Assembly (NCBI GenBank): GCA_041691315.1
Contig: JBEPUW010000015.1
Coordinates: 16,634 to 80,633 of the forward strand
Source: Poindextera sp041691315
GTDB lineage: Bacteria > Pseudomonadota > Alphaproteobacteria > Caulobacterales > Caulobacteraceae
Length of the DNA: 64,000 nt
Direction of reading: 5' to 3'
In this document: piece by piece, positions 48,952-57,260 of the stretch
Position numbering within the stretch: position 1 is the stretch's first letter
Layout: each line of letters opens with the position of its first letter
Program-made: the position numbers and the translations under genes
The notes under the pieces: model-generated
What the model was told of the DNA's origin: nothing
Database searches by the model: none
What the model saw: only the letters and a program-made list of their open reading frames with translations

Positions 48952-51783
48952 TTAGCTCGACGAGCTGGTGAGCCGGGCCAGGGCCGCCTGATAGTTGGAG
49001 ATTTCCGTCGTCAGGTAGGCCGGCACGGCGCCCTGGTAGCCCGCCGTCGTTTTCGAGGGCTTGGTGGTCATGTCGGTATAGATCTGCTTGACCGTGGTGA
49101 TTGCGCCGCCCAGCTGGGCCAGGGCGTTCTTTATGCCGCCGGGCGTGCTCAGGCTGATGCTCGACTCCAGGCCGAGCGCATAGTTGGCCTTCAGCGAGGT
49201 GGTGGCGATGGCCCCGCCGCCGGTCGAGGCGCCTTTGGCCTTGGCCGTCGCGTTGGTGGTGACCAGACCCTCGGACAGGCCGAGCGCCGGCAGCGCGTTG
49301 CGACCGGCCGGCCCGGCCTCCAGGGTGATCTGCGAGGCGGCCCCGGTCGGGCTGATCTTGAGCTGCCGGACTCCGCCGGTTCCGGTCACCACCTGCACGC
49401 TCGCCCCATAGCCGGAGGCCTGGGTGATCTTCTGCGCCAGGGTCTGCAGCGTGTCGTTGGCCGCGATGGTCACGGTCTGCGGCAAGGCGTTGAAGTTGGA
49501 CTTGACCAGGAACTGCTCGCCGACCTGCAGCGAGGAGTTGGTCATCAGGTTCTGTGATGGGGTGAACGAGATGGTCCCGGTCGGCAGGCCCAGCGAATCG
49601 AGCGACGAGGCGCCCGCGGGGTCGACGGCGATGGAGTGCGGCGCGGCCTGGTGGTCGGTTCCGTTGAAGGTGCTGGACCAGGTCACTGCGCCGGTGGTCG
49701 GATCGATCCGCGCGGCATAGCCGTCGAAGGCCGTCAGGTCGCCGGAACCGGGCGTCGGCGGGGTGGCGATCTGGCCGGCGATATAGACCTGGCCGCCTGC
49801 GACGGTCAGGGCGGTGGCCGTGGTGTCGCTGGCCCCGGCGAAATAGGCAAGGGTGTCGGAGCTCGAGGCCGTCAGATTTGCCGACAGACTGGCCACGAAG
49901 GCTTCCTCGCCGCCGCCGTAGGCGCTGCCGATCGCGCCCGCGTTGAGCGCGCCGTTCTGGGTCGAGCCGGCGACAATGATCGAGCCGTTGCCGTTCACCG
50001 CGACGCCGGTGACGTTGCCGCCGTTCAGCGGGCCGAGGTCCCGGGTCGCCGAGAGCACCGGCGCGCCGGTGGGTTGCAGGGCATAGCTCTGCATCACCGC
50101 GTCGCCGTTCTGCACGCCCGCGGTGATCAGCGACGAGCCATCGACGGCGATGCTGTTCACGCGCCTGCCGCTGGTCGCGCCGAGATAGGTGTTGAAGGTC
50201 TGCGCGCCGGTCGACGAAAAGCCGGAAATAAAGCCGTCGGAGAGCGTGTCGGTGAGCGCCATCGATCCGGCGACATAGACGGAGTGGTCGGCGCCGAAGG
50301 CGACGTTGTTGACCTGGCCGCCGGTCCAGGCGTTCACAGCCTGGCTCCAGATCTGCCCGCCCGTGCTGTTGAACACCGTGACGAAGCCGGTCTGGTCGGT
50401 GACGTCGGGCGGCGGGCCGCCATTGTCGTCCAGCAGCCCGGTGGCCTGGCCGACCACCGCGACCTGGCTGCCGTCGGCCGAGACCGCCAGACCCATGCCC
50501 GTGGCGCTGGCGGTGGAACCGAGCGTCTGGGTGAAGATCAGGTTGCCCGCCGAGTCGTACTTCATCAGCGCCACGTCCTGGGCGCCGGAGATGGCGTGGG
50601 CGGAATCGACCTGGCCGGTCTTGGTGGCGCCGGTGATGTTGGCCAGCACGTAGACCGAGCCGTTCGGTCCGGCCGCCGTGGCGATGGCGTTCTTGACGCT
50701 GTTGCCGAAGGTGTCGGTGAACGCCCGCGGATTGGCCGCGGCCGGATCGGTGGTCAGCTTGAGCAACTGCTGGGTGACGTCGGAGGTGGTGTTGCCGGTG
50801 GTGTTGCCTGCGACCGCTGCGCCGGGGATCGTCACCGCGGCGGTTGTGAAGCCGGGCGCTGTGGGAACCGCGCCCGCCTGCTGGGTGATGTAGACCGCCG
50901 GCGCGGTGGCGGCGGCTGAAAAGCTGAGGGTCTCGACCGAATTGCCGACGATCTGCATCGAATACTGGTCGGCGCTGACCGGGGTGGTCTTGGTGACGCC
51001 GCCGACCTGGTAGGTGGACGACGTGCCCGGCGTACGCACGTCGGCGAAGCGGGTGAAGACGCCCGCCGCCTGAAGCTGGGTGTTCAGATAGCTGACGACG
51101 TTGCTCATCGTTCGCGGCGTCGAGCCCATGTCGTTCAGATTGAAATTGACCACCGTCGGCGGGCCCGGCGTCTGGGTGATGTTGGCGTTCAGCGTCGCCA
51201 GCGGCGTCTGGCTGATCGACAGCGAAAACTGCACATTGCCGGCGAAGGCGGGGACGGCGGTGTTGGCGTCGCCGCTCCACAGCACGCCGGTGTTGTAGGT
51301 GTCGGTCTCGGTCGGCACACCGGCCGACGTCTGCGCGTTGGCCGCCACCGTGCCTTCGGCGACGTTGAAGCCGACGAACGGCGAGGTGTTCAGATAGGTC
51401 TGCACCTGCTTCATGCCGCTTTTGAAGGCGATCTGTAGCTGGTTGAGCTGGTAGGCCGATGTCTCCGTGGCGTTCGCCTGGGCAGCCAGGTCCTGCAGCG
51501 CGGTGAGGCCCTGGTAAAGGCCGAACAAATTCTTGTAGTTGGTGTAGTTCGGGGTTCCGGCCAGGACGCTGAGCTTGGCGGCGTTCGGGTTGATCAGCGA
51601 CTGGCCGTTCAGCAGCGACTGGACCAGCGAATTGGTCTGCGCCGTCGTCGGCGCCTTGGCCCAGGGCGTGGTCGGCTTGGTCGTGGTCGTCGAGACGCCG
51701 CCCGAGCCGCTCGACGTCAGCGGGACGCCGGCTCTCAGGTTGTAGTAGTTCAGCAGCAGACTGGAATCGATCGAGATGGTCAT
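48952..51783 (-). CDS. Large flagellar-locus protein with propeller-like repeats and a FliD-like segment
   Basis: A 943-residue protein with no signal peptide, starting MTISIDSSLLLNYYNLRAGV, rich in Ser, Thr, Ala, Asn and Gly and poor in Cys, as for proteins exported by the flagellar type III apparatus. Residues about 1-190 are helical and hook-associated-like; about 350-680 are repeated beta strands of the SBBP/propeller type (GSVYVLANITGATKTGQVDS, TLGSTASATGMGLAVSADGS); 700-820 have DTLQTLAQKITQASGYGASV, like FliD; the C-terminal 90 are helical. Convergent with the acetyltransferase gene. Function not established; filament cap or accessory is a guess. Confidence 0.8.
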   Translation of the reverse strand: MTISIDSSLLLNYYNLRAGVPLTSSGSGGVSTTTTKPTTPWAKAPTTAQTNSLVQSLLNGQSLINPNAAKLSVLAGTPNYTNYKNLFGLYQGLTALQDLAAQANATETSAYQLNQLQIAFKSGMKQVQTYLNTSPFVGFNVAEGTVAANAQTSAGVPTETDTYNTGVLWSGDANTAVPAFAGNVQFSLSISQTPLATLNANITQTPGPPTVVNFNLNDMGSTPRTMSNVVSYLNTQLQAAGVFTRFADVRTPGTSSTYQVGGVTKTTPVSADQYSMQIVGNSVETLSFSAAATAPAVYITQQAGAVPTAPGFTTAAVTIPGAAVAGNTTGNTTSDVTQQLLKLTTDPAAANPRAFTDTFGNSVKNAIATAAGPNGSVYVLANITGATKTGQVDSAHAISGAQDVALMKYDSAGNLIFTQTLGSTASATGMGLAVSADGSQVAVVGQATGLLDDNGGPPPDVTDQTGFVTVFNSTGGQIWSQAVNAWTGGQVNNVAFGADHSVYVAGSMALTDTLSDGFISGFSSTGAQTFNTYLGATSGRRVNSIAVDGSSLITAGVQNGDAVMQSYALQPTGAPVLSATRDLGPLNGGNVTGVAVNGNGSIIVAGSTQNGALNAGAIGSAYGGGEEAFVASLSANLTASSSDTLAYFAGASDTTATALTVAGGQVYIAGQIATPPTPGSGDLTAFDGYAARIDPTTGAVTWSSTFNGTDHQAAPHSIAVDPAGASSLDSLGLPTGTISFTPSQNLMTNSSLQVGEQFLVKSNFNALPQTVTIAANDTLQTLAQKITQASGYGASVQVVTGTGGVRQLKISPTGAASQITLEAGPAGRNALPALGLSEGLVTTNATAKAKGASTGGGAIATTSLKANYALGLESSISLSTPGGIKNALAQLGGAITTVKQIYTDMTTKPSKTTAGYQGAVPAYLTTEISNYQAALARLTSSSS

Positions 51784-51906
51784 GCAGGGTCCCGGACGAC
51801 CCTGAGTTTCCCTTGATATCACTGCGACTTGTTTAACTTGGCCGTAGGAAATGCAGCGCATTCGGCCGGCTTGAAACCATCGCCCGCGGGGCGTAGCTGA
51901 GAGCGG

Positions 51907-52575
51907 ATGGATCAAGCCCAAACCCGCAGGCTGTGGCTGACTTTGGGCGGCGGCGTAGCGGTGCTCGTCATAGCGCTGGGCGCGGCCTTTCTGATCCTGC
52001 TGCATGGCGGCCGCGCCGCCGCGCCGCCGCCGGCCGCGGTCGGTGGGCTGGTGGTGCAGACCCAGGCCGGTCCGGACGTCAAGCTGGATCCGCAGAAGCC
52101 GCTGCGCTGCTTCGTCAACGGCCAGCTGGTCGGCGAGCAGACCCTGGCCGACTGCGCGCGCCGCAACGGCGTGGCCACCGACGCGCTCGATGTCGGCGTC
52201 GACCAGAGCGGCCAGCTGGCCGCCGCCGATTCCGCCGGGACCAACCTGACGCCCTTGCCGCCGTCGGCCGCGCCCGCCGTGGCAGCCGATGCCGCGCCGG
52301 CCGCGGCCAGCGTTCAAGAGGGCGACTGTCTGCGCTACGCGGCCGCGACCTGGCACAAGGCCGGGGCGGGGATGTCGCTGCCGGGTTGCGTCAAGCTGCT
52401 GTTCGACGGCCAGTGCATCAAGACCGGCGCGGCCTATGGCCGGTGGATGGCGCTGACGCTGCGCCTGGTGCCGGGCGCGGTCGAGGTCTCGAGCGACAAC
52501 CGCAATTTCCGGCTCCTGGTGGAACAGCCCGCCTCCTGCGCCATTCCGGACTTTCAGGAGACCCGTTCGCCATGA
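51907..52575 (+). CDS. Membrane-anchored protein of unknown function
   Basis: A 222-residue protein with one N-terminal transmembrane helix (residues about 10-33, LTLGGGVAVLVIALGAAFLI) and a periplasmic part containing four or more cysteines (RCFVNGQLVGEQTLADCAR, EGDCLRYA, LPGCVKLLFDGQCIKTG). The Ala/Pro-rich middle links two small Cys-containing units; disulfides are likely. I do not recognise the family. Its TGA overlaps the next gene (ATGA), and the two are a pair. Confidence 0.78.
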   Translation: MDQAQTRRLWLTLGGGVAVLVIALGAAFLILLHGGRAAAPPPAAVGGLVVQTQAGPDVKLDPQKPLRCFVNGQLVGEQTLADCARRNGVATDALDVGVDQSGQLAAADSAGTNLTPLPPSAAPAVAADAAPAAASVQEGDCLRYAAATWHKAGAGMSLPGCVKLLFDGQCIKTGAAYGRWMALTLRLVPGAVEVSSDNRNFRLLVEQPASCAIPDFQETRSP

Positions 52576-52961
52576 ACCGCATTCTGCCGCTCGCCCTCGC
52601 CGGCCTGGCAGCCGTGCTCACCCTCAATGGCTGCGCCAGACAGATCGCCGCGCCGACCACCACCGGCGTCTGCTGGCAGGCCATCCCGCTGAAGAACGGC
52701 GACATCAAATTCAACAAGGTCAGCGAGCACGAGCCGTCGATGGAAACCTGCGCCGCGGCGCTCGAAGGCATGCGGCTGCGCTTCCTCAGCATGGGCGGCA
52801 ATAAGCAAGAAGTTATCGGGGCTTATCAGGGAAACTATCTGTTCCTGGAGCCGAACGGAATCTTCATGTCGCAGACCTTCAAGGGCAATCGGTATTTCGC
52901 GCTCGGGCGCACCGCCGATGGACGGCTGGCGACGGCCGCGGCGCTTTCACAACAGCCGTGA
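52572..52961 (+). CDS. Small lipoprotein of unknown function
   Basis: A 129-residue lipoprotein: signal peptide LPLALAGLAAVLTLNGC with the lipobox cysteine near residue 21. The mature part has two cysteines (TTGVCWQAIPLKNG, METCAAALEGMRLRFLSMGG) and a C-terminal part, GAYQGNYLFLEPNGIFMSQT. It is translated with the previous gene. Its final codons and stop overlap the LexA box upstream of ssb (52960-52974). Confidence 0.8.
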   Translation: MNRILPLALAGLAAVLTLNGCARQIAAPTTTGVCWQAIPLKNGDIKFNKVSEHEPSMETCAAALEGMRLRFLSMGGNKQEVIGAYQGNYLFLEPNGIFMSQTFKGNRYFALGRTADGRLATAAALSQQP

Positions 52962-52974
52962 ACATAACCAGAAC
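52960..52974. promoter_or_regulatory. LexA (SOS) box in front of ssb
   Basis: GAACATAACCAGAAC is an exact GAAC-N7-GAAC direct repeat. It overlaps the TGA of the lipoprotein gene and lies 77 bases before the ssb ATG. Damage-inducible ssb fits. Confidence 0.85.
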
Positions 52975-53050
52975 ATTTTGCATTGTGCAGGGCCGCGACC
53001 TCGGCTAGGGTCGCGCCTCATTGGTGAGCTACGGACAAGGCGAGGAAGAC

Positions 53051-53527
53051 ATGGCGGGCAGCGTCAACAAGGTGATCTTGATCGGCAATCTGGGCGCGGA
53101 CCCGGAAATCCGCACGCTCAATTCGGGCGATCGGGTGGCGAATCTGCGAATCGCTACCTCGGAGACCTGGCGCGACCGGCAGTCCGGCGAGCGCAAGGAG
53201 CGCACCGAGTGGCACCGGGTGGTGATCTTCAACGACAACCTGGTCAAGGTGGTCGAGAGCTATGTGAAAAAGGGCTCGAAGGTCTATATCGAGGGCGCGA
53301 TCCAGACGCGCAAATGGACCGACAATTCCGGCGTCGAGAAGTTCTCCACTGAAATCGTGCTGCAGAAGTTCCGCGGTGAACTGACCATGCTCGACGGCCG
53401 CGGCGGCGACGCCGAGCGGGAAGAGGGCTATTCCGGCGGCGGCTTCCAACCGGCCGGCGGTCGCGTCCAGCCGCAAGGCGAAAAGGAAAGCTTCACGGCC
53501 GACCTGGACGACGAAATCCCGTTCTAG
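53051..53527 (+). CDS. ssb: Single-stranded DNA-binding protein
   Basis: A 158-residue SSB. The OB fold opens with GSVNKVILIGNLGADPEIRT; RTEWHRVVIFNDNLVKVVES and YIEGAIQTRKWTDNSGVEKF are the core strands; a Gly/Gln-rich linker leads to the acidic tip DLDDEIPF used to recruit partner repair proteins. The start is ATG 53051 preceded by AAGGCGAGGAAG; an upstream start adds non-family residues. A LexA box sits upstream. Confidence 0.97.
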   Translation: MAGSVNKVILIGNLGADPEIRTLNSGDRVANLRIATSETWRDRQSGERKERTEWHRVVIFNDNLVKVVESYVKKGSKVYIEGAIQTRKWTDNSGVEKFSTEIVLQKFRGELTMLDGRGGDAEREEGYSGGGFQPAGGRVQPQGEKESFTADLDDEIPF

Positions 53528-53533
53528 GGTTGG

Positions 53534-53908
53534 TCACCAAACAGCATCCTTGAAGTTCGCCCGGATCGTTTCGTCGGCGGTTACGAGACGCACGCCGTCA
53601 GTGATAGCGTTGGCCACGATCAATCGATCGAAAGGATCGCGTGTCCAGGCGAACGAGCGTGCGGCCTCGATAATCGCGTCAAATCGAGCTTCCGAGCGGC
53701 TGAGGTCATGCTCGCGCTCCATGATATCCAACAGCTGTTCGGGCTCGGGCTTGAGTTTTCGCGCCTCGAACAGGGTTTCCAACTCCATGGCGACCATGGG
53801 CGAAATCTGTAGCGTCTCGCGCTCAAGCAATCGACGGATGGCTGGGCTCAGCCGACCTATCTGCTTGCCTGCGGTCCAGATAACGACGTGAGTGTCGAGA
53901 TGGATCAA
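53534..53908 (-). CDS. PIN-domain toxin (VapC type), second module
   Basis: A 124-residue PIN protein. Active-site acids are Asp5 in MIHLDTHVVIW, Glu42/Glu44 in VAMELETLFEA, Asp91 and Asp94 in TRDPFDRLIVANA, and Asp112 in VTADETIRA. It overlaps the antitoxin by four bases. It is only distantly similar to the PIN protein at 39167, so they are separate modules rather than recent copies. It sits right after ssb on the opposite strand. Confidence 0.88.
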   Translation of the reverse strand: MIHLDTHVVIWTAGKQIGRLSPAIRRLLERETLQISPMVAMELETLFEARKLKPEPEQLLDIMEREHDLSRSEARFDAIIEAARSFAWTRDPFDRLIVANAITDGVRLVTADETIRANFKDAVW

Positions 53909-54183
53909 CGATCCAACTCGGACTCACCATCCCAGCGCCAATACGCCTCGCCCGCTTCCTCGATTTCGTCGAGCGAGAGGTCTCCATCGACCTCCGGCGG
54001 GCTGGCCCAGAACTTCCGCCAGCGTTCGGCGCGTTCCTCTTCGGTTTCCTTGGGCCGCTGTTCGCCGCGGATGACCACGCGCGCGCCGTTGCGGTCGATG
54101 ACGATCGGCTCACCGGTCGCCACGGCCTCATCGACCATGCGGAAGATGTTCTTGCGGAATTCCGTGAGGGTGACGGTCTTCAT
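53905..54183 (-). CDS. Phd/YefM-type antitoxin, second module
   Basis: A 92-residue antitoxin. Its N-terminus KTVTLTEFRKNIFRMVDEAV is the Phd/YefM DNA-binding pattern, then PIVIDRNGARVVIRGEQRP; the C-terminal half is very acidic (EVDGDLSLDEIEEAGEAYWR) and would neutralise the PIN toxin. An in-frame ATG at 54213 would extend it through the operator and is less likely than 54183. Confidence 0.87.
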   Translation of the reverse strand: MKTVTLTEFRKNIFRMVDEAVATGEPIVIDRNGARVVIRGEQRPKETEEERAERWRKFWASPPEVDGDLSLDEIEEAGEAYWRWDGESELDR

Positions 54184-54213
54184 ATGTACAGATTGGCGAT
54201 CCGAAACGTACAT
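54184..54213. promoter_or_regulatory. Candidate operator of the second PIN/Phd module
   Basis: ATGTAC (54184-54189) and GTACAT (54208-54213) form an inverted repeat 18 bases apart, immediately upstream of the antitoxin start. Fits autoregulation by the antitoxin; distinct from the operator at 39815. Confidence 0.5.
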
Positions 54214-54234
54214 GTCAACGTCAGCGCCGCGCCG

Positions 54235-55401
54235 CTAGGTCGCCCGCAGCGCCGTCGCCACCGGCAGGTTGGCGGCGCGGATGGAGGGGGCCAGGCCGCC
54301 GATCAGGCCGATGACCAGCGCCCAGACCACGGCCAGTTCGAGCAGGCCGGGGGTCACCGCCAGCGGGAAGGTCAGGCCGAGCGAGGAGACGGCGCGGCCG
54401 TTGAACAGCAGCCAGGCGATCGCCACCCCGATCAGAGCGCCGGGAATGGCCAGCAACAGGGATTCCACCATCACCGAGATCACCACCGCCGTGCCGCCGA
54501 AGCCGATGGCGCGCAGGGTGGCGATCTCGCGGGCGCGGGCGTCAACGGCCGAATACATGGTGTTGACCGCGCCGAACACCGCGCCGACCGCCATCACGCC
54601 GCCGATGAAATAGCCGACGAAGTTGAGGATCGAGGTCAGCGGCTTCAGCTGGTCCCGGGTGTAGTCGGCCGTGCGCTTCACATCGACCGAGAGCTGCGGA
54701 TTGCTGGTCAGGGCATCCTTGAAGCGAGTGAAGGCGGCGGGCGATTGCAGCCGCACATTGACCATCTGAAAACTGTTGCGCTGGAAGGCGCTCATCACCG
54801 TCTCGTCATCGCCGATCAGGGCGTTTTCGGTCTGGCCGCCATTGTCCTCGAAGACGCCGACCACGCTCCATTCGGTCCCGCGCAGGACGATGTGATCGCC
54901 GACGGCCAGGTTCTTGTACTGGGCGCTGGCCGAGCGGCCGGCGATCAGTTCGCGCACGGCGGGCAGAAATCGCCGGCCAGCGATGAGATGCAGGCTCGGT
55001 TCCATCAACCGGGCCTCGGGGCTCGCGCCCGCGAAGCCGATATTGGCGGAATCGCCGTTCTTCTTGGTCACCTCGACGATGACCAGGGCCTCGGGCGCGA
55101 CCATCGGCCGGCCGGCGGCGTCCTTCTTCACCCCCGGCGCGTCGGCGATGATCCCAGCCGCCGTGCGCGAGATCGCGCCCATATAGCTGGCCGCGGTCCC
55201 CGAGGTGAGCACGATGGCGTCGTCGGGGCGGACGTTCTTATTGATGCTCTGCAAAAGCCCGACCCCGATGGCCAGCAGCGAGACCATCACCGCGATTACC
55301 GTGGCGACGCCGATCACCGTCACAGCCGAGGTTCCTGCGCGCTGCGGCAGGGCGCGGACGTTCATCGCCGTCACCGCCCAGATCTGTTTGAAGAGGCTCA
55401 T
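54235..55401 (-). CDS. ABC transporter permease (FtsX/MacB-like)
   Basis: A 388-residue permease with an N-terminal helix (SAVTVIGVATVIAVMVSLLA), a large periplasmic domain and three C-terminal helices in an FtsX domain (AREIATLRAIGFGGTAVVIS, ending IGGLAPSIRAANLPVATALR). It is the last gene of an adaptor, ATPase, permease, permease set, similar to DevBCA or MacAB exporters. The two permeases would pair as a heterodimer. Substrate unknown. Confidence 0.88.
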   Translation of the reverse strand: MSLFKQIWAVTAMNVRALPQRAGTSAVTVIGVATVIAVMVSLLAIGVGLLQSINKNVRPDDAIVLTSGTAASYMGAISRTAAGIIADAPGVKKDAAGRPMVAPEALVIVEVTKKNGDSANIGFAGASPEARLMEPSLHLIAGRRFLPAVRELIAGRSASAQYKNLAVGDHIVLRGTEWSVVGVFEDNGGQTENALIGDDETVMSAFQRNSFQMVNVRLQSPAAFTRFKDALTSNPQLSVDVKRTADYTRDQLKPLTSILNFVGYFIGGVMAVGAVFGAVNTMYSAVDARAREIATLRAIGFGGTAVVISVMVESLLLAIPGALIGVAIAWLLFNGRAVSSLGLTFPLAVTPGLLELAVVWALVIGLIGGLAPSIRAANLPVATALRAT

Positions 55402-55414
55402 TCTTCGTCCTCCC

Positions 55415-56557
55415 TCAACGCCCGGCCAGAGCGTCGACCACCTGCAGCCGCATGGCGCGGATCGCCGGCGGCAGGCCGCTGATCAGGGCCAGCGCCACGG
55501 CCAGGGCGAACCCGACCAGCATCAGCGGCCCGGCCTGGATGTTGAAGCCGATCAGCTGTCGCGCCACCGGGAAAAGCATGGCCGCCAGGCCAAGGCCGAT
55601 GGCCGCTGAAACCAGGCAGAAGGTCAGGGATTCCGCCAGGATCAGCGCCATCAGGCCGGCGTCGGTGAAGCCGAGGGTCTTCAATACCGCCAGTTCCGGG
55701 GTCCGTTCGCGCACCGACTGCATCATCAGCGCCCCGACCGAGAACAACAGGGCGAAGAACACCGCGGCGACGATGGCGTTGATGACCAGACCGATGTCGC
55801 CGATCTGTTTCAGGTTGTTCTGGGCGATCTGGCGCACGGTGGCGGTCTTGGTCTCGTGGGCCGAATTGACGAACAGCTTGTCGATGGCGGCGGCGATCGT
55901 GCCGGCGTGGTTGGGATCGTCGATGCGGACGATGAACACCGGGGCGGTGCCGGCGCCTGTGGTGCGGCCCTGGTCGACATAGTCGAAATTGATCAGCATG
56001 GCGTTCTTGAACAGCGTGCCGCCGCTGGATGAGAAGATGCCGACGATGTCGACCGGCCAGGTCGGCGAGCCGTCCCGGTTGGTCACTGTCAGCGCCCGCA
56101 GCGGCACGCGGTCGCCGACCTTCCAGCCGAAGCGGCTGGCCAGCAGGCGGCTGACGATGGCGCCGGTGCGGTCGCGCTGCAGCGCCGCGATCATGTTGGG
56201 TGGAATGGTCAGGCCGGGATCGACGGCGAGGATCTGGCTGGCGTCGACCGCGTCGGCGGGGACGATCGAGGTCGGCGTGCGATAGGTCGAGATGAACGGC
56301 ACCATCGGCGTCGCAGCGCGAACGCCTTGCACCATCCGGATCTGGGCGATCTGGCCGACGGGCAGGGGCTCGGTGCTGATCCGGCTGAGGCTGAGGAGCA
56401 CGTCGGCATGGGTCTCGGCGACGGCGTGGTTCAGGCCGCTGGCGAAGCCTTGCAGCACGCCGAACAGCAGGAAGGCGTTGACCACCGAGAGCAGGGTCAG
56501 CACCGCCCGCCCGGGCTTGCGCCAGATGCCGGCCCAGACGAGCGGTAAGAATTTCAT
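55415..56557 (-). CDS. ABC transporter permease (FtsX/MacB-like)
   Basis: A 380-residue companion permease. N-terminal LPLVWAGIWRKPGRAVLTLL and C-terminal FtsX domain with ERTPELAVLKTLGFTDAGLM, ending ISGLPPAIRAMRLQVVDALA. The ATG overlaps the ATPase stop by four bases, and 13 bases separate it from the second permease. This arrangement and the similar ends point to a two-permease exporter working from the inner membrane. Confidence 0.88.
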   Translation of the reverse strand: MKFLPLVWAGIWRKPGRAVLTLLSVVNAFLLFGVLQGFASGLNHAVAETHADVLLSLSRISTEPLPVGQIAQIRMVQGVRAATPMVPFISTYRTPTSIVPADAVDASQILAVDPGLTIPPNMIAALQRDRTGAIVSRLLASRFGWKVGDRVPLRALTVTNRDGSPTWPVDIVGIFSSSGGTLFKNAMLINFDYVDQGRTTGAGTAPVFIVRIDDPNHAGTIAAAIDKLFVNSAHETKTATVRQIAQNNLKQIGDIGLVINAIVAAVFFALLFSVGALMMQSVRERTPELAVLKTLGFTDAGLMALILAESLTFCLVSAAIGLGLAAMLFPVARQLIGFNIQAGPLMLVGFALAVALALISGLPPAIRAMRLQVVDALAGR

Positions 56558-57249
56558 ACGACAACCATGGCCGGCGCGGGCACAAGTGCGCCCTTGTCCA
56601 GGTTGACGATGCGCGAGGCGAATGAGGCCGCCTTCGGGTCGTGGGTGACCATGATGACGGTCTTGCCATGGCCTTTGTTCAGCTGTTGCAGCAGGCCAAG
56701 CACCTCCTCGGCGGTCTCGCGGTCGAGGTCGCCGGTGGGCTCGTCGCAGACCAGCAGGGTCGGGTCGGCGACGATGGCGCGGGCGATGGCGACACGCTGC
56801 TGCTGGCCGCCGGAGAGTTCGTTCGGCTTGTGCTTGCGCCAGTCCAGCAGCCCGACCAGGGTCAGGGCCGCCTCGACGTTTTTCTTGCGCTGGGCGCCCG
56901 AGAGCGGGGTCAGCAGCAGCGGCAGTTCGACGTTGCGCTCCGCCGAAAGCGTCGGCATCAGATTGTAGAACTGGAAGACGAAGCCGACATGGCGGGCGCG
57001 CCAGGCCGCTAGCTGGCCGCCGGACAGCTGGTCGATCCGCTCGCCGGCGACGTCGACCTCACCCTCGGTCGGCCGGTCCAGCCCGCCGATCAGGTTGAGC
57101 AGGGTGGTCTTGCCCGAGCCGGACGGGCCCATCAGGGCCAGGAACTCGCCCGCCGCCACCTCCAGGTCGAGATTGTGCAGCACCTCCAGCACCTGGCGGC
57201 CGCGCCGATAGCGCTTGACCACCTGCTTCAGGACCACCAGCGGTTCCAT
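56554..57249 (-). CDS. ABC transporter ATP-binding protein
   Basis: A 231-residue ATPase of the MacB/LolD family. Walker A is LMGPSGSGKTTLLNLIGGLD, signature LSGGQQQRVAIARAI, Walker B LLVCDEPTGDLDRETAEEV, then VTHDPKAASFASRI. It lies between the adaptor (11 bases) and permease (overlap), so all four genes are one operon. It should power export through the FtsX-type permeases. Confidence 0.93.
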   Translation of the reverse strand: MEPLVVLKQVVKRYRRGRQVLEVLHNLDLEVAAGEFLALMGPSGSGKTTLLNLIGGLDRPTEGEVDVAGERIDQLSGGQLAAWRARHVGFVFQFYNLMPTLSAERNVELPLLLTPLSGAQRKKNVEAALTLVGLLDWRKHKPNELSGGQQQRVAIARAIVADPTLLVCDEPTGDLDRETAEEVLGLLQQLNKGHGKTVIMVTHDPKAASFASRIVNLDKGALVPAPAMVVV

Positions 57250-57260
57250 GCCGTCACCCC

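Noticed and set aside
48854..51280. 808-codon minus-strand frame within the 943-residue protein gene
   Set aside because: A shifted frame on the same strand with Arg/His-rich noise; the other frame has coherent propeller and FliD-like segments.
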